Of a DNA stretch of 64,000 bases, positions 8,523 through 19,735 are shown piece after piece. Numbering within the stretch: position 1 is the stretch's first letter; each line of letters begins with the position of its first letter. The stretch is taken from contig DATGLG010000004.1 in the NCBI GenBank assembly GCA_035294245.1, positions 372,001-436,000 of the forward strand, written 5' to 3'. Both the position numbers and the translations under genes were made by a program. Origin of the DNA: DATGLG01 sp035294245. Its GTDB lineage: Bacteria > Pseudomonadota > Alphaproteobacteria > JACZXZ01. The notes below the pieces were generated by a model. The model did no database searches. It worked only from the letters and a program-made list of their open reading frames with translations, and was not told the origin of the DNA.

Positions 8523-9068
8523 ATGATCCGCCTCTTCGTGGGATTGGAGCTGCCCGAGGACATCCGGCTTCGGCTTTCGAGCCTGTGCGGGGGCGTTCCA
8601 GGCGCGCGCTGGGTGCCGCCCGAGAACTTCCATCTCACCATTCGTTTCATCGGCGAGGTCGACGAGGGACGCTTCGACGACATCGACATGGCGCTCTCGC
8701 GCATTCAGGCGCCTGCCTTCGAGCTCACCCTCGAAGGAGTCGACATCTTCGGCAAGGAGAGCGCTCCGCACACCCTTTGGATCGGCGTTCAGCGCAACGA
8801 GGTGCTCACCAATCTGCGCACCAAGGTGGAGCGGGCGCTCGTCGCCACGGGGCTCGAGCCCGAGACGCGCAAATATCTCCCCCATGTCACCCTCGCCCGG
8901 CTCAAGGACTCCGCCTCGGCGCGGCTCGGCGCCTTCGTCGCCGGGAATTCGCTGTTCAAGGCCGGGCCGACGCGCATCGGCCACTTCGTGCTGTTCTCCA
9001 GCTTCCTCTCGCGCAGCGGCGCCATCTACGAGCCCGAGGCGCGCTACGATCTCACGGCGGCGGGCTGA
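8523..9068 (+). CDS. thpR: RNA 2',3'-cyclic phosphodiesterase (2H family)
   Basis: A 181-residue 2H phosphoesterase (formerly 2'-5' RNA ligase, LigT). The two HxT motifs of the active site are visible as F-H-L-T-I-R-F-I-G near residue 39 and L-P-H-V-T-L-A-R near residue 122. The N-terminal M-I-R-L-F-V-G-L-E-L-P is characteristic. It hydrolyses 2',3'-cyclic phosphate ends of RNA in the cytoplasm. ATG 8523 is the start; GAGAAGAAG lies just upstream. It stands between the esterase and the Sir2 gene with no obvious functional link to either. Confidence 0.9.
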   Translation: MIRLFVGLELPEDIRLRLSSLCGGVPGARWVPPENFHLTIRFIGEVDEGRFDDIDMALSRIQAPAFELTLEGVDIFGKESAPHTLWIGVQRNEVLTNLRTKVERALVATGLEPETRKYLPHVTLARLKDSASARLGAFVAGNSLFKAGPTRIGHFVLFSSFLSRSGAIYEPEARYDLTAAG

Positions 9069-9225
9069 GGGCTCCGCGCCGGCCGTCGCGCCTTACGCGC
9101 TCGATCGCGCGAGAAGGCGTGGCAGCGAGCGGCGGATGGTTCCCGTGCAGACGAGGAGGATCTTGCGCAAGCCTACCTCTCGCGAGCCGGCTTCGCTATC
9201 CTATGGCGAACCATCCGGAGTCAAG

Positions 9226-9948
9226 ATGAGCGAACCGCCGCCGCAAGCCATCGTCGTGCTGACCGGTGCCGGCATCTCGAAGGAGTCGGGCCTCGACACC
9301 TTTCGCGATGCCGACGGCATCTGGGCCAAGGTCCGCCTCGAGGACGTGGCGACGCCCGAAGCGTTTCAGCGCGACCCGCATCGCGTTCACGACTTCTACA
9401 ATGCGCGCCGCCGCGCCCTTCTCGCTCCCGGCATCCGGCCCAACGCCGCCCATCTGGCGCTCGCCGAGCTGGAGCGGCGATGGCCCGGCGAGTTCCTGCT
9501 CGTGACCCAGAACATCGACGACCTTCACGAGCGCGCCGGCAGCCGGCGGCTCGTGCATATGCATGGCGAGATGCTCAAATCCCGCTGCGGCGGCTGCGGC
9601 GCCGTGTTCCACTGGACGGCAGACCTTGCGAGCGACACGGCCTGCCTCGCCTGCAGCCGCCCGGGCTTCCTGCGCCCCCACGTGGTGTGGTTCGGCGAGA
9701 TGCCGTTCGAGATGGAGCGCATCTACGCGGCCCTCGCGCGCAGCGCGATCTTCGTCTCGATCGGCACCTCGGGAAACGTCTATCCCGCCGCGGGCTTCGT
9801 CGAGGAGGCGCGCGAGGCCGCCGGCGCCCGCACGGTCGAGCTCAATCTCGAGCCGTCGGAGGGCTGGTCGCGCTTCGAGGATCGCCGCTACGGGCCGGCC
9901 ACGGAAACCGTGCCGCGCTTCGTCGCGGAGCTCTTGGCCGGGAGATGA
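9226..9948 (+). CDS. cobB: Sir2 family NAD-dependent deacylase (CobB-like)
   Basis: A 240-residue sirtuin. The NAD-binding G-A-G-I-S is at residues 14-18 with S-G-L-D-T-F-R following, T-Q-N-I-D at 94-98 and the catalytic His at 113 in H-M-H-G. A zinc site is formed by two CxxC pairs (Cys121/124 and Cys140/143). The Y-x-x-R pair (Tyr58, Arg61 in F-Y-N-A-R-R-R) is the class III signature that binds acidic acyl groups in E. coli CobB and SIRT5, so desuccinylation or demalonylation is likely besides deacetylation. It starts at ATG 9226 and is followed by the uracil-DNA glycosylase gene after one base, so the two are probably co-transcribed. Confidence 0.93.
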   Translation: MSEPPPQAIVVLTGAGISKESGLDTFRDADGIWAKVRLEDVATPEAFQRDPHRVHDFYNARRRALLAPGIRPNAAHLALAELERRWPGEFLLVTQNIDDLHERAGSRRLVHMHGEMLKSRCGGCGAVFHWTADLASDTACLACSRPGFLRPHVVWFGEMPFEMERIYAALARSAIFVSIGTSGNVYPAAGFVEEAREAAGARTVELNLEPSEGWSRFEDRRYGPATETVPRFVAELLAGR

Positions 9949-9949
9949 G

Positions 9950-10543
9950 ATGAGCCGTCGCGAATCGCTCTCGGCCCTCTTCGCCCGCGTGCGCGCCTGC
10001 CGCGCCTGCGAGCCGCATCTTCCCCTCGGGCCGCGGCCGGTCCTGCGCGGCCGCTTGTCCGCGCGCGTCCTCATCGTCGGGCAGGCGCCGGGCACCCGCG
10101 TCCACGAGACGGGAATCCCGTGGAACGACCCTTCGGGAGAGCGTCTGCGCGAATGGCTCGGGGTCGACCGCGAGACCTTCTACGACGAGCGGCGCTTCGC
10201 CATCATTCCCATGGGGCTTTGCTATCCCGGGCGCCTGCCGCGCGGCGGGGATGCGCCGCCGCGGCCAGAATGCGGCCCGCTCTGGCATCCGCCGCTGCGC
10301 GCGGCCCTTCCCAATATCGCGCTCACCCTCCTCGTCGGCCAATACGCCCAGGCCTATTACCTGGACAAGCGGCGCAAGGAGAGCATGACGGCGACAGTCC
10401 AGAGCTGGCGGGACTATCTCCCCGAGTTCATTCCTACGCCACACCCGAGCTGGCGCACCACGGCCTGGCTCAAGCGCAATCCCTGGTTCGCCGCCGAGCT
10501 CCTTCCCGAGCTCCGCCGGCGCGTGCGGGCGCTGATCGCTTAG
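9950..10543 (+). CDS. uracil-DNA glycosylase family protein
   Basis: A 197-residue protein with the UDG fold. Motif 1 is V-G-Q-A-P-G-T-R-V-H-E-T-G-I-P-W-N-D, and a C-terminal H-P-S-W-R corresponds to the DNA-intercalating motif. Cysteines in C-R-A-C near the N-terminus and two further Cys (G-L-C-Y-P-G and P-E-C-G-P-L) could hold an iron-sulfur cluster, as in family 4/5 enzymes. It probably removes uracil or related bases from DNA in base-excision repair. It starts one base after the Sir2 stop codon. The exact UDG family cannot be fixed by eye. Confidence 0.8.
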   Translation: MSRRESLSALFARVRACRACEPHLPLGPRPVLRGRLSARVLIVGQAPGTRVHETGIPWNDPSGERLREWLGVDRETFYDERRFAIIPMGLCYPGRLPRGGDAPPRPECGPLWHPPLRAALPNIALTLLVGQYAQAYYLDKRRKESMTATVQSWRDYLPEFIPTPHPSWRTTAWLKRNPWFAAELLPELRRRVRALIA

Positions 10544-11097
10544 ACAGTTGGAGCACCTTTCTTTGTCGCCCCTACGCAGGCGCTACGGCATGCACACATC
10601 TCAGTCTGCACTCTCCCCCTCGTCATTCCCGCGAAAGCGGGAATCCAGTATTTCCGCGGAAAACCTGGATTCCGGCTCTCCGCTGCGCTCCGGCCGGAAT
10701 GACGGCCATTCCTTTGGAAGCGGCGCCCATCCAGACTTGTGTGCATGCCCTAGCACGCAGGCGGGGGCCCAGGACTCGCTGGATTCCCGCTTGCGCGGGA
10801 ATGACAATGCTTCGACGTGGTCTGAGATGGATCGAGTAAAGCGGAGCCGTCGTGGCCGGACCCGGGGCCCGCGTGACGGCATGGGGAGGCCAGCGGACTG
10901 GCGAATTGGCGTCCCCAAGCGATCCTTGATCGTCGTGCCCGGGCTTGTCCCGGGCACCCACGCCTTTGCTTGGTTTCAAGACGTGGATGCCCGCGACGGA
11001 GCGCGGGCATGACGACGGATAGGAATCCAACGCCTCCTCGTCCCGCGCATGACGATTGTGACTAACTTGGCCCGGCTGCATCCACAGGCGCCGTCTT
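10544..11097. repeat. intergenic region filled with palindromic (REP-like) repeats
   Basis: This 554-base gap holds no convincing gene. It contains dispersed-repeat units: CGTCATTCCCGCGAAAGCGG at 10621-10640, continuing to 10648, with a reversed, diverged partner (CTGGATTCCGGC...GGAATGACG) to 10713; a near-complement of the first unit at 10779-10805 (CTGGATTCCCGCTTGCGCGG onward); and a second family at 10931-11018, where GTGCCCGGGCTTGTCCCGGG is followed by GATGCCCGCGACGGAGCGCG. Each forms a stable hairpin on both strands. Such units are common extragenic palindromes in Alphaproteobacteria, and they may also end transcription of the glycosylase or the zincin gene. Confidence 0.8.
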
Positions 11098-11505
11098 TCA
11101 CCTGATCGAGGATTCGATGCGCTCCATGTCCTCGTCGCTGAAGCCGAAATGGTGGCCGATCTCGTGGATCAGCACGTGGCGCACGATGTCGGAAAGCGCC
11201 TCGCCCGTCTCGCACCAATAGTCGAGGAGCGGCCGCCGGTAGAGGAAGATCATGTCGATGCCCTGGCTCGGATCGAAGACGCTCTTGCGGTTGAGCGACA
11301 CGCCGCGATAGAGGCCGAGCAAGTCGAACGGGCTCTCGAGTCCCATCGCCCGCTCGGTCTCCTCGTCGGGGAACTCCTCGACGCGGATCACCACCCCGCG
11401 GACATGGCGGCGCAGCTCGTTGGGGATCGCCTTGAGCGCGTCATGGCCCATGGCCTCGAGATCGTCGAGGCTCGGCGGCGTGGTGAAGTCATGGCGCGTG
11501 GGCAT
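11098..11505 (-). CDS. metallopeptidase family protein (zincin-like)
   Basis: A 135-residue small zincin. The zinc-binding motif is H-V-L-I-H-E-I-G-H-H-F-G-F-S-D-E-D-M, that is HExxH followed by a third ligand region, close to the C-terminus. The N-terminal half (D-D-L-E-A-M-G-H-D-A-L-K-A-I-P and V-V-I-R-V-E-E-F-P-D) and Y-R-G-V-S-L match the possible zinc metallopeptidase family (PF06262-type). Its role is unknown in all organisms I know of. It is followed upstream by the SDR gene on the same strand with 24 bases between them, so the two may share a transcript. Confidence 0.85.
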   Translation of the reverse strand: MPTRHDFTTPPSLDDLEAMGHDALKAIPNELRRHVRGVVIRVEEFPDEETERAMGLESPFDLLGLYRGVSLNRKSVFDPSQGIDMIFLYRRPLLDYWCETGEALSDIVRHVLIHEIGHHFGFSDEDMERIESSIR

Positions 11506-11529
11506 GCGAATGGGCGTGCTGAACCGAGG

Positions 11530-12291
11530 CTACTTTGCCTGCATGCGCATGGCGCCGTCGAGTCGGATCACCTCGCCGTTGAGGAGCACGTTCTCGATGA
11601 TGTGGAGGCAGAGCCGCGCATATTCATGCGGATGCCCGAAGCGTCGGGGGAAGGGCACCTGCGCGGCGAGGCTCTCCTGCACCTGCTGCGGCATGTTGAG
11701 GAGGAGCGGCGTGCCGAGGAGGCCCGGCGCGATGGCGAGGATGCGGATTCCCGAGCGGGCGAATTCGCGCGCTGCCGGAAGGGTGAGGGCGACGATGCCG
11801 CCCTTGGACGCGGCGTAGGCCGCCTGGCCGATCTGCCCCTCGAAGGCGGCGACGGAGGCCGTCGAGATGACGACGCCGCGCTCCCCCTCGTCGAGAGGTG
11901 GCAGCGTCATCATGTCGGCGGCCGCGAGGCGCATCATGTTGAAGCTGCCGATCAGATTGACGTTGACGACGCGCGCGAAATCCGCAAGCGGCATCGGGCC
12001 GTCCTTGCCGACGATGCGCGCGGCGGGTGCGATGCCGGCGCAGTTGACGAGGACGCGGGCGGCGCCGTGCTTGGCCCGCGCCGCGGCGACCGCCGCCTCG
12101 GCGCTCTTGGCGTCCGACACGTCGCAGTGGAGCGCAAGGCCGCCCGTCTCCTTCGCCACCGCCTCGGCACCGGGCATGTTCACATCCAGGACGGCGACCT
12201 TGGCTCCCGCCTTCGCGAGGTATCGCGCCGTCTCGGCGCCCAGCCCCGAGCCGCCCCCGGTGACGATCGCCGCATGTCCGCCTACGTCCAT
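11530..12291 (-). CDS. 3-hydroxyacyl-CoA dehydrogenase, type II (HSD10-like SDR)
   Basis: A 253-residue SDR. Cofactor motif V-T-G-G-G-S-G-L-G is at residues 10-18, followed by N-C-A-G, catalytic Ser in S-T-A-S-V-A and Y-A-A-S-K-G. The C-terminal block Q-V-P-F-P-R-R-F-G-H-P-H-E-Y-A and N-G-E-V-I-R-L-D-G-A-M-R-M is diagnostic of the HSD17B10/3-hydroxy-2-methylbutyryl-CoA dehydrogenase branch. It probably oxidises short or branched 3-hydroxyacyl-CoA with NAD, as in isoleucine breakdown. It diverges from the acetoacetyl-CoA ligase gene 191 bases away, consistent with a local acyl-CoA theme. Confidence 0.85.
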   Translation of the reverse strand: MDVGGHAAIVTGGGSGLGAETARYLAKAGAKVAVLDVNMPGAEAVAKETGGLALHCDVSDAKSAEAAVAAARAKHGAARVLVNCAGIAPAARIVGKDGPMPLADFARVVNVNLIGSFNMMRLAAADMMTLPPLDEGERGVVISTASVAAFEGQIGQAAYAASKGGIVALTLPAAREFARSGIRILAIAPGLLGTPLLLNMPQQVQESLAAQVPFPRRFGHPHEYARLCLHIIENVLLNGEVIRLDGAMRMQAK

Positions 12292-12482
12292 GATATTGCT
12301 TCCTCTTTTGCCTAATTTCTCCGCCGCTCCCCAGCGGCGCGCTCTTCCTTAGCAGAAGGGCGGCGGCGAGGCGAGGGGCGTTGCGTCAGGCGGCTTCGAG
12401 ACCCCTTCCGCCCCTTCGCGCTCTCGGCGTATAGCTATCGTCCGACGAGTCGCCCACGACCGGATCACGCATGGAGCCCCGC

Positions 12483-14431
<1,949 letters not shown>

Positions 14432-14435
<4 letters not shown>

Positions 14436-15628
14436 ACGAGATATTGACCCCTATTCTCGGCAAGGCCGCGCGCCTCGCCGGGCCGATCCGCGCGCGCATG
14501 GCGGCCCTCGAGCCGCAGAAGATCAGCGACGTCTCGCGCCTTGCCCTGGGCGATCCGCGCGTCATCCCGCTCTGGTACGGAGAATCCGATCTGCCGACGC
14601 CGGAATTCATCCGCCGCGCCGCCAAGGACGCCCTCGACCGCGGCGAGACCTTCTACACCCACAAGCGCGGCACGCCGCCGCTGCGCCAGGCCCTCGCCTC
14701 GTATATGAGTGGCCTCTACGGCAAGGAGATCGCCGTCGACCGCGTCACCGTGGCGACCGCCGGCATGAACGCCATCCTGGTGCTGATGGAGCTCGTCCTC
14801 GACGCCGGCGACAATGTGGCGATGGTGACGCCGGCCTGGCCCAACGCCGCCGCGACGGTCGCCATCATGGGCGCCGAGCTGCGCGAGGTGGCGCTCCGCC
14901 GGGCGCAGGGGCGCTGGCGCCTCGATCTCGACGAGCTCTTCGCCGCCGTCGATGGGCGCACGCGGATGATCTTCATCAACTCGCCGAGCAATCCCACCGG
15001 CTGGATGGTGAGCCGCGAGGAGCAGCGTGCGGTGCTCGATTTCTGCCGTGCGCGGAACATCTGGGTGCTCGCCGACGAGGTCTATGCGCGCATCGTCTAT
15101 CACGGCAAGGCGGCGCCCTCGTTCCTCGAGATCGCCGAGCCCGACGACCCGCTCTTCGTCGCCAACAGCTTCTCCAAGGCCTGGGCCATGACCGGCTGGC
15201 GCATCGGCTGGATCACGGCACCTGCGGCCCTCGGCGACATCATCGGCGAGCTCGTCGGCTACAACACGAGCGGCGTGCCGACCTTCCTTCAGCCCGCCGC
15301 GGTCACGGCCCTTCGGGACGGCGAGCCCTTCGTCGCCGAGATGGTCGAGCGCTGCCGGCGCGGCCGCGACATCGTCGCCGATCATCTCGCAACGCTGCCC
15401 CGCGTGCGCTTCGTCCCGCCCGAGGCGGCGTTCTACGCCTTCTTCGAGGTGGAGGGGATGAGCGACAGCCTCGCCATGGCGAAGCGCCTGGTGCAGGAGG
15501 CGGGCGTCGGCATCGCGCCGGGTGCCGCCTTCGGCAAGGGCGGGGAGGGCTTCCTCCGCCTCTGCTTCGCCCAGGCGCCCGATCTCCTCGAGCGCGCCAT
15601 GGCGCGCGTCAAGCGCGTGCTCGGGTGA
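14432..15628 (+). CDS. PLP-dependent aminotransferase class I/II
   Basis: A 398-residue fold-type I aminotransferase related to aspartate aminotransferases. F-I-N-S-P-S-N-P-T-G-W holds the conserved Asn-Pro pair, A-D-E-V-Y-A-R-I the Asp/Tyr that contact the cofactor, and S-F-S-K-A-W-A-M-T-G-W-R the Schiff-base lysine. The C-terminal F-L-R-L-C-F-A carries the substrate carboxylate Arg. The best start is TTG 14432, which overlaps the acetoacetate-CoA ligase stop (TTGA) and gives the N-terminus expected for this subgroup; ATG near 14498 would remove about 22 residues. It is the middle of an overlapping cluster ending with a ThDP enzyme. The amino donor is unknown. Confidence 0.88.
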
Positions 15629-15639
15629 GCGCCCGCGTC

Positions 15640-17184
15640 ATGAACGGCGCCGAGAGCCTGGCCCGCACGCTGGTCGCGGGCGGCGTCGAGGTCTGCTTCA
15701 CCAATCCCGGCACCTCGGAGATGCATTTCGTCGCCGCCCTCGACAAGGTCGAGGGCATGCGCTGCGTGCTGTGCCTCTTCGAGGGCGTCGCCACGGGGGC
15801 CGCCGACGGCTATGCGCGCATGGCGGAGAAGCCGGCCTCGACCCTGCTTCATCTCGGCCCGGGCCTCGCCAACGGCATCGCCAATCTCCACAACGCCAAG
15901 CGGGCGCAGTCGCCCGTCGTCAACATCGTCGGCGAGCACGCCACCTATCACCGCGCCTATGATGCGCCGCTCACCGCCGATATCGAGGGGCTGGCGCGGC
16001 CGGTCTCGGCCTGGGTGCGCACGGCCATGGATGCGCGCAGCGTCGCCGCCGATGGCGCTGCCGCCATCGCCGCGGCGCGCGCCGCTCCCGGCCAGATCGC
16101 GACCCTGATTCTCCCCGCCGATACCGCGTGGAACGAGGGCGGCGGCATCGTCGCGGCACCACCGCCGCCGCCGCGTTCGCCCGTCACTGCGGCCGCCATC
16201 GATGCCGCGGCGCGGCGCTTGCGCAACGGCGAGCCGACCTTGATCCTTCTCGGCGGCGCGGCCCTGCGCGCCGAGGGCCTGGCGCTCGCCCAGCGCATCG
16301 CCGCGAAATCCGGCGCCCGCCTCCTCGCCCAGATGTCGAATGCCCGCCTCGAGCGCGGCGCCGGCCGCGTCGCGATCGAGCGCGTCCCCTATCCCGTGGA
16401 CCACGCCCTCGCGACGCTCAAGGAGGTACGGCAGCTCATCCTCGTCGGCGCGCGGGCGCCCGTCGCCTTCTTCGCCTATCCGGGCAAGCCGGGGGCGCTG
16501 ACCCCGCCCGGCTGCGACATCCAATGCCTGGCAACGCCGCAGGAGGACGCCATCGGCGCGCTCGCCGCCCTTGCCGAGGCCATCGGCGCGCCGCGGCAGA
16601 ACACGATCCCCACCCCGCCGCGGCCGCCGCTGCCGAGCGGCGGTCCGATCACCTCGGAGGCCATCGCCGCGACCCTGGGGGCGCTGCTGCCGGAGGGGGC
16701 CATCGTCTGCGACGAATCCGTCACCACCGGGCGCGGCTTCTTCCCGATGACCGCGGGTGCAGCGCCCCATGACTGGCTGCAGCTCACCGGCGGGGCCATC
16801 GGCGAGGGCATGCCGCTCGCCCTCGGCGCCGCCGTCGCCTGCCCGGGCCGCAAGGTGATCAATCTCGAGGCCGATGGCAGCGGCATGTACACGCTGCAAT
16901 CCCTCTGGACCCAGGCGCGGGAGGGCCTCAACGTCCTGACCCTGGTGTGGGCCAATCGCGCCTACGCCATCCTCCGCCACGAGCTCGCCAATGTCGGCGC
17001 CGGGAATCCCGGGCGCAAGGCCCTCGACATACTGAGCCTGGGCAATCCCGATCTCGACTGGGTGAGCCTGGCCAGGGGCATGGGGGTCGAGGGCCGCCGC
17101 GCCGAGACCGTCGACGAGCTGGTGCGCGCCTTTCGCGCCGGCCTCGCCGCCCAGGGGCCGTTCCTCATCGAGGTGGTGCTCTGA
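15640..17184 (+). CDS. ThDP-dependent acetolactate synthase-like enzyme
   Basis: A 514-residue protein of the thiamine-diphosphate family annotated as 'acetolactate synthase large subunit', a branch closer to benzoylformate decarboxylase than to IlvB. The Pyr domain begins M-N-G-A-E-S-L and holds the catalytic Glu in L-F-E-G-V-A-T-G-A-A-D-G-Y-A-R-M. The PP domain has E-A-D-G-S-G-M-Y-T-L-Q-S-L-W, the magnesium/ThDP site. No IlvN-type small subunit lies nearby, so a decarboxylase or lyase on a 2-keto acid is more likely than branched-chain synthesis. GTG 15625 overlapping the aminotransferase stop is an alternative start. The 2-keto acid made by the aminotransferase may be its substrate; that is inference. 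Confidence 0.85.
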   Translation: MNGAESLARTLVAGGVEVCFTNPGTSEMHFVAALDKVEGMRCVLCLFEGVATGAADGYARMAEKPASTLLHLGPGLANGIANLHNAKRAQSPVVNIVGEHATYHRAYDAPLTADIEGLARPVSAWVRTAMDARSVAADGAAAIAAARAAPGQIATLILPADTAWNEGGGIVAAPPPPPRSPVTAAAIDAAARRLRNGEPTLILLGGAALRAEGLALAQRIAAKSGARLLAQMSNARLERGAGRVAIERVPYPVDHALATLKEVRQLILVGARAPVAFFAYPGKPGALTPPGCDIQCLATPQEDAIGALAALAEAIGAPRQNTIPTPPRPPLPSGGPITSEAIAATLGALLPEGAIVCDESVTTGRGFFPMTAGAAPHDWLQLTGGAIGEGMPLALGAAVACPGRKVINLEADGSGMYTLQSLWTQAREGLNVLTLVWANRAYAILRHELANVGAGNPGRKALDILSLGNPDLDWVSLARGMGVEGRRAETVDELVRAFRAGLAAQGPFLIEVVL

Positions 17185-17253
17185 ACCGTTGCCGCCGTCG
17201 CGGCGGCGTCCCATATCAGGCGCACGGGGGGTGTCGGAGCGGCAGGCCTGCGG

Positions 17254-19653
17254 ATGCCTTTCGAGAACCACGCCCCCGGTTGGCCGGGCATCCCCGCGCG
17301 ATGGACCTCGAGCGCCAAGAGCGGCGTGGGCACCGCGCTCGGCGGCGAGAGCCGCGTCTGGTTCACGCTCAGCCACGGCATCCTCAACGAGTGCTACTAC
17401 CCGCGCATCGACGAGGCCTGCACCCGCGACTTCGGCCTCATCGTCACCGACGGCCATGGCTTCTTCTCCGAGGAGAAGCGCGACTGCCGCAGCACCATCG
17501 GCCCGGTCGCCGACGGCGTGCCCGCCTTCCTCATTTCCAGCAGCTGCGAGCGCTACCGCATCGAGAAGCTGGTGCTCTCCGATCCCCATCGCGACGTGGT
17601 GCTGCAGCGGATCGCCTTCCACCCGCGCATCGGCGCCCTCGCCGATTATCGCCTCTACGCGCTGCTGGCGCCGCATCTCGTCAACCGCGGCACCGGGAAC
17701 AGCGCCTGGATCGACGAGTTCAAGGGCGAGCCGATGCTGTTCGCGGCGGGCAGCGGCTCGGCGCTGGCCGTCGCCTGCACGGCACCCTTCCTCGCCCGCA
17801 GCGCCGGCTTCGTCGGAGTCTCCGACGGTTGGCAGGATCTCGTCCGCCATTTCGAGCTGCGCTGGCGCTACGATCATGCGCGCGACGGCAATGTGGCGCT
17901 CACGGGCGAGATCGACCTCGCCGCCTGCGACGGCCGCTTCTGCCTGGCGCTCGGCTTCGGGCGGCGCGCCGAGGAGGCCGCCCATCGCGCCCGCGCCAGC
18001 CTCGGCGACGGGATCGAGCAGGCGCTCGCGGATTACACGGCGGGCTGGCGCGCCTGGCAGGAGGGGCTGCTGCGCCTCGACACCCAGCGCCAGCCGGGCC
18101 CGCACAACACCTATCGCGTCGGCACCGCGGTGCTGCGCAGCCACGAGGCGGGCTCCTTCGCCGGCGGCTACATCGCCAGCCTCTCGGTGCCCTGGGGCTT
18201 CGCCAAGGGGGACGAGGATCTCGGCGGCTACCACCTCGTCTGGCCGCGCGATCTCGTCGAGACGGCGGGCGGCCTCCTCGCCGCGGGGGCGAGGCGGGAG
18301 GCGCGCCAGGTCATCAACTACCTCGCGACCATCCAGGAGGCGGATGGGCATTGGCCGCAGAATTGCTGGCTCGACGGCCGGCCCTATTGGGGCGGCATCC
18401 AGATGGACGAATGCGCCTTCCCCATCCTCCTCGTCGATCTCGCGCGGCGCGAGGGCGCTCTCTCCGACACGGCGCTGCCGGGACTCTGGCCGATGGTGGC
18501 GCGCGCCGCCGGCTATATCGTCCGCAACGGACCCGTGACCGGGCAGGATCGCTGGGAGGAGGATGGCGGCTATTCGCCCTTCACCTTGGCGGTCGAGATT
18601 GCGGCCCTTCTCGCCGCGGCCGAGCTCTGCGAGAAGCTCGGCGGGATCGGGCGCGCCGCCTATCTGCGCGAGACCGCCGATCTCTGGAACAGCCAGATCG
18701 AGCGCTGGATCTATGCGCGGGACACCGCGCTCGCCAAGAAGCTCGGCATCGCGGGCTATTACGTGCGCATTGCCCCGCCCGAGACCGCCGACGGCGCCTC
18801 GCCCCTCGAAGGCTTCGTGCCGATCAAGAACCGCCCGCCCGCCGACAGCAGCCAGCCCGCCGCGCTCCTGGTGAGCCCCGACGCCCTGGCCCTCGTCCGC
18901 TTCGGGCTGCGCGCCCCCGACGATCCCCGCATCCTCGATACCATCCGCGCGATCGATGCCATGCTCAGGGTCGAGCTCGCGACCGGGCCGTGCTGGCACC
19001 GCTACAACGGCGACGGCTATGGCGAGCACGCGGATGGCGGCCCCTTCGACGGCACCGGGACAGGCCGCCTGTGGCCGCTCCTCACCGGTGAGCGCGCCCA
19101 TTACGAGCTCGCCGCCGGCAACCGCGGCAAGGCCGAGACGCTGCTCGCGGCCTTCGAGAGCTTCGCCTCCGACGGCAGCCTGCTTCCCGAGCAGATCTGG
19201 GACGGCCCCGATATTCCGGAGCGCGAGCTCTTCCGCGGCCGCCCCTCGGGCTCGGCCATGCCCCTCGTCTGGGCCCATGCGGAGCACATCAAGCTGCTGC
19301 GCTCCCTGGCCGATGGCCGGGTCTTCGATGCGCCGCCCCAGCCGCTTCAGCGCTATGTCAAGGACGGCGTCGGCTCGCGCCACGCGGTATGGCGCTTCAA
19401 TCACAAATGCCGCCAGCTGCCGGCCGGGAAGGTTCTTCGCGTGGAGCTGCCGGCCACCGCCGTCATTCACTGGAGCGCCGATGGGTGGCGCACCACCCAT
19501 GATGCGCCGACCGAGGACAGCGGCTTCGGCATCCATTTCGCCGATCTCGACACGGCGCGGCTGCGCGAGGGCGAGGCCGTCGTCTTCACCATCTACTGGC
19601 CCGCGGAGCGGCGCTGGGAGGGCGTCGACTATCGTCTGACGGCGGCGGCGTGA
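17254..19653 (+). CDS. glycoside hydrolase family 15 glucoamylase/glucodextranase-like
   Basis: A 799-residue cytoplasmic-looking enzyme without a signal peptide. An N-terminal glucodextranase-type beta-sandwich (roughly 1-270, with S-H-G-I-L-N-E-C-Y-Y-P-R) precedes a GH15 (alpha/alpha)6 barrel. Barrel landmarks are V-P-W-G-F-A-K-G-D-E-D-L-G-G-Y-H, W-P-R-D-L-V-E, Q-M-D-E-C-A-F-P with the general acid Glu, and L-L-P-E-Q-I-W-D-G with the general base Glu. A C-terminal domain of about 100 residues follows. The family releases glucose from alpha-glucans. It begins 70 bases after the ThDP gene and could be co-transcribed, but no other glycogen gene is in the window. Confidence 0.9.
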   Translation: MPFENHAPGWPGIPARWTSSAKSGVGTALGGESRVWFTLSHGILNECYYPRIDEACTRDFGLIVTDGHGFFSEEKRDCRSTIGPVADGVPAFLISSSCERYRIEKLVLSDPHRDVVLQRIAFHPRIGALADYRLYALLAPHLVNRGTGNSAWIDEFKGEPMLFAAGSGSALAVACTAPFLARSAGFVGVSDGWQDLVRHFELRWRYDHARDGNVALTGEIDLAACDGRFCLALGFGRRAEEAAHRARASLGDGIEQALADYTAGWRAWQEGLLRLDTQRQPGPHNTYRVGTAVLRSHEAGSFAGGYIASLSVPWGFAKGDEDLGGYHLVWPRDLVETAGGLLAAGARREARQVINYLATIQEADGHWPQNCWLDGRPYWGGIQMDECAFPILLVDLARREGALSDTALPGLWPMVARAAGYIVRNGPVTGQDRWEEDGGYSPFTLAVEIAALLAAAELCEKLGGIGRAAYLRETADLWNSQIERWIYARDTALAKKLGIAGYYVRIAPPETADGASPLEGFVPIKNRPPADSSQPAALLVSPDALALVRFGLRAPDDPRILDTIRAIDAMLRVELATGPCWHRYNGDGYGEHADGGPFDGTGTGRLWPLLTGERAHYELAAGNRGKAETLLAAFESFASDGSLLPEQIWDGPDIPERELFRGRPSGSAMPLVWAHAEHIKLLRSLADGRVFDAPPQPLQRYVKDGVGSRHAVWRFNHKCRQLPAGKVLRVELPATAVIHWSADGWRTTHDAPTEDSGFGIHFADLDTARLREGEAVVFTIYWPAERRWEGVDYRLTAAA

Positions 19654-19735
19654 GCCGCAGCACTCTCACGGGCTCTCGGGCTTGCCGCGGATGAGGGCCT
19701 CGGGGTGGCGGTCCTTGGCAGGCCGGTCTTGGGCG

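Noticed and set aside
16846..16890. Change of the ThDP motif G-D-G to A-D-G as a loss of function
   Set aside because: This subgroup of acetolactate synthase-like enzymes normally carries A-D-G-S at this place, so it is not evidence of decay.
15433..19536. 1367-codon open frame on the minus strand opposite the ThDP and GH15 genes
   Set aside because: It is antisense to well-supported enzymes; its translation is Arg/Gly/Ala-rich without any domain. Long antisense frames are expected at this GC content.
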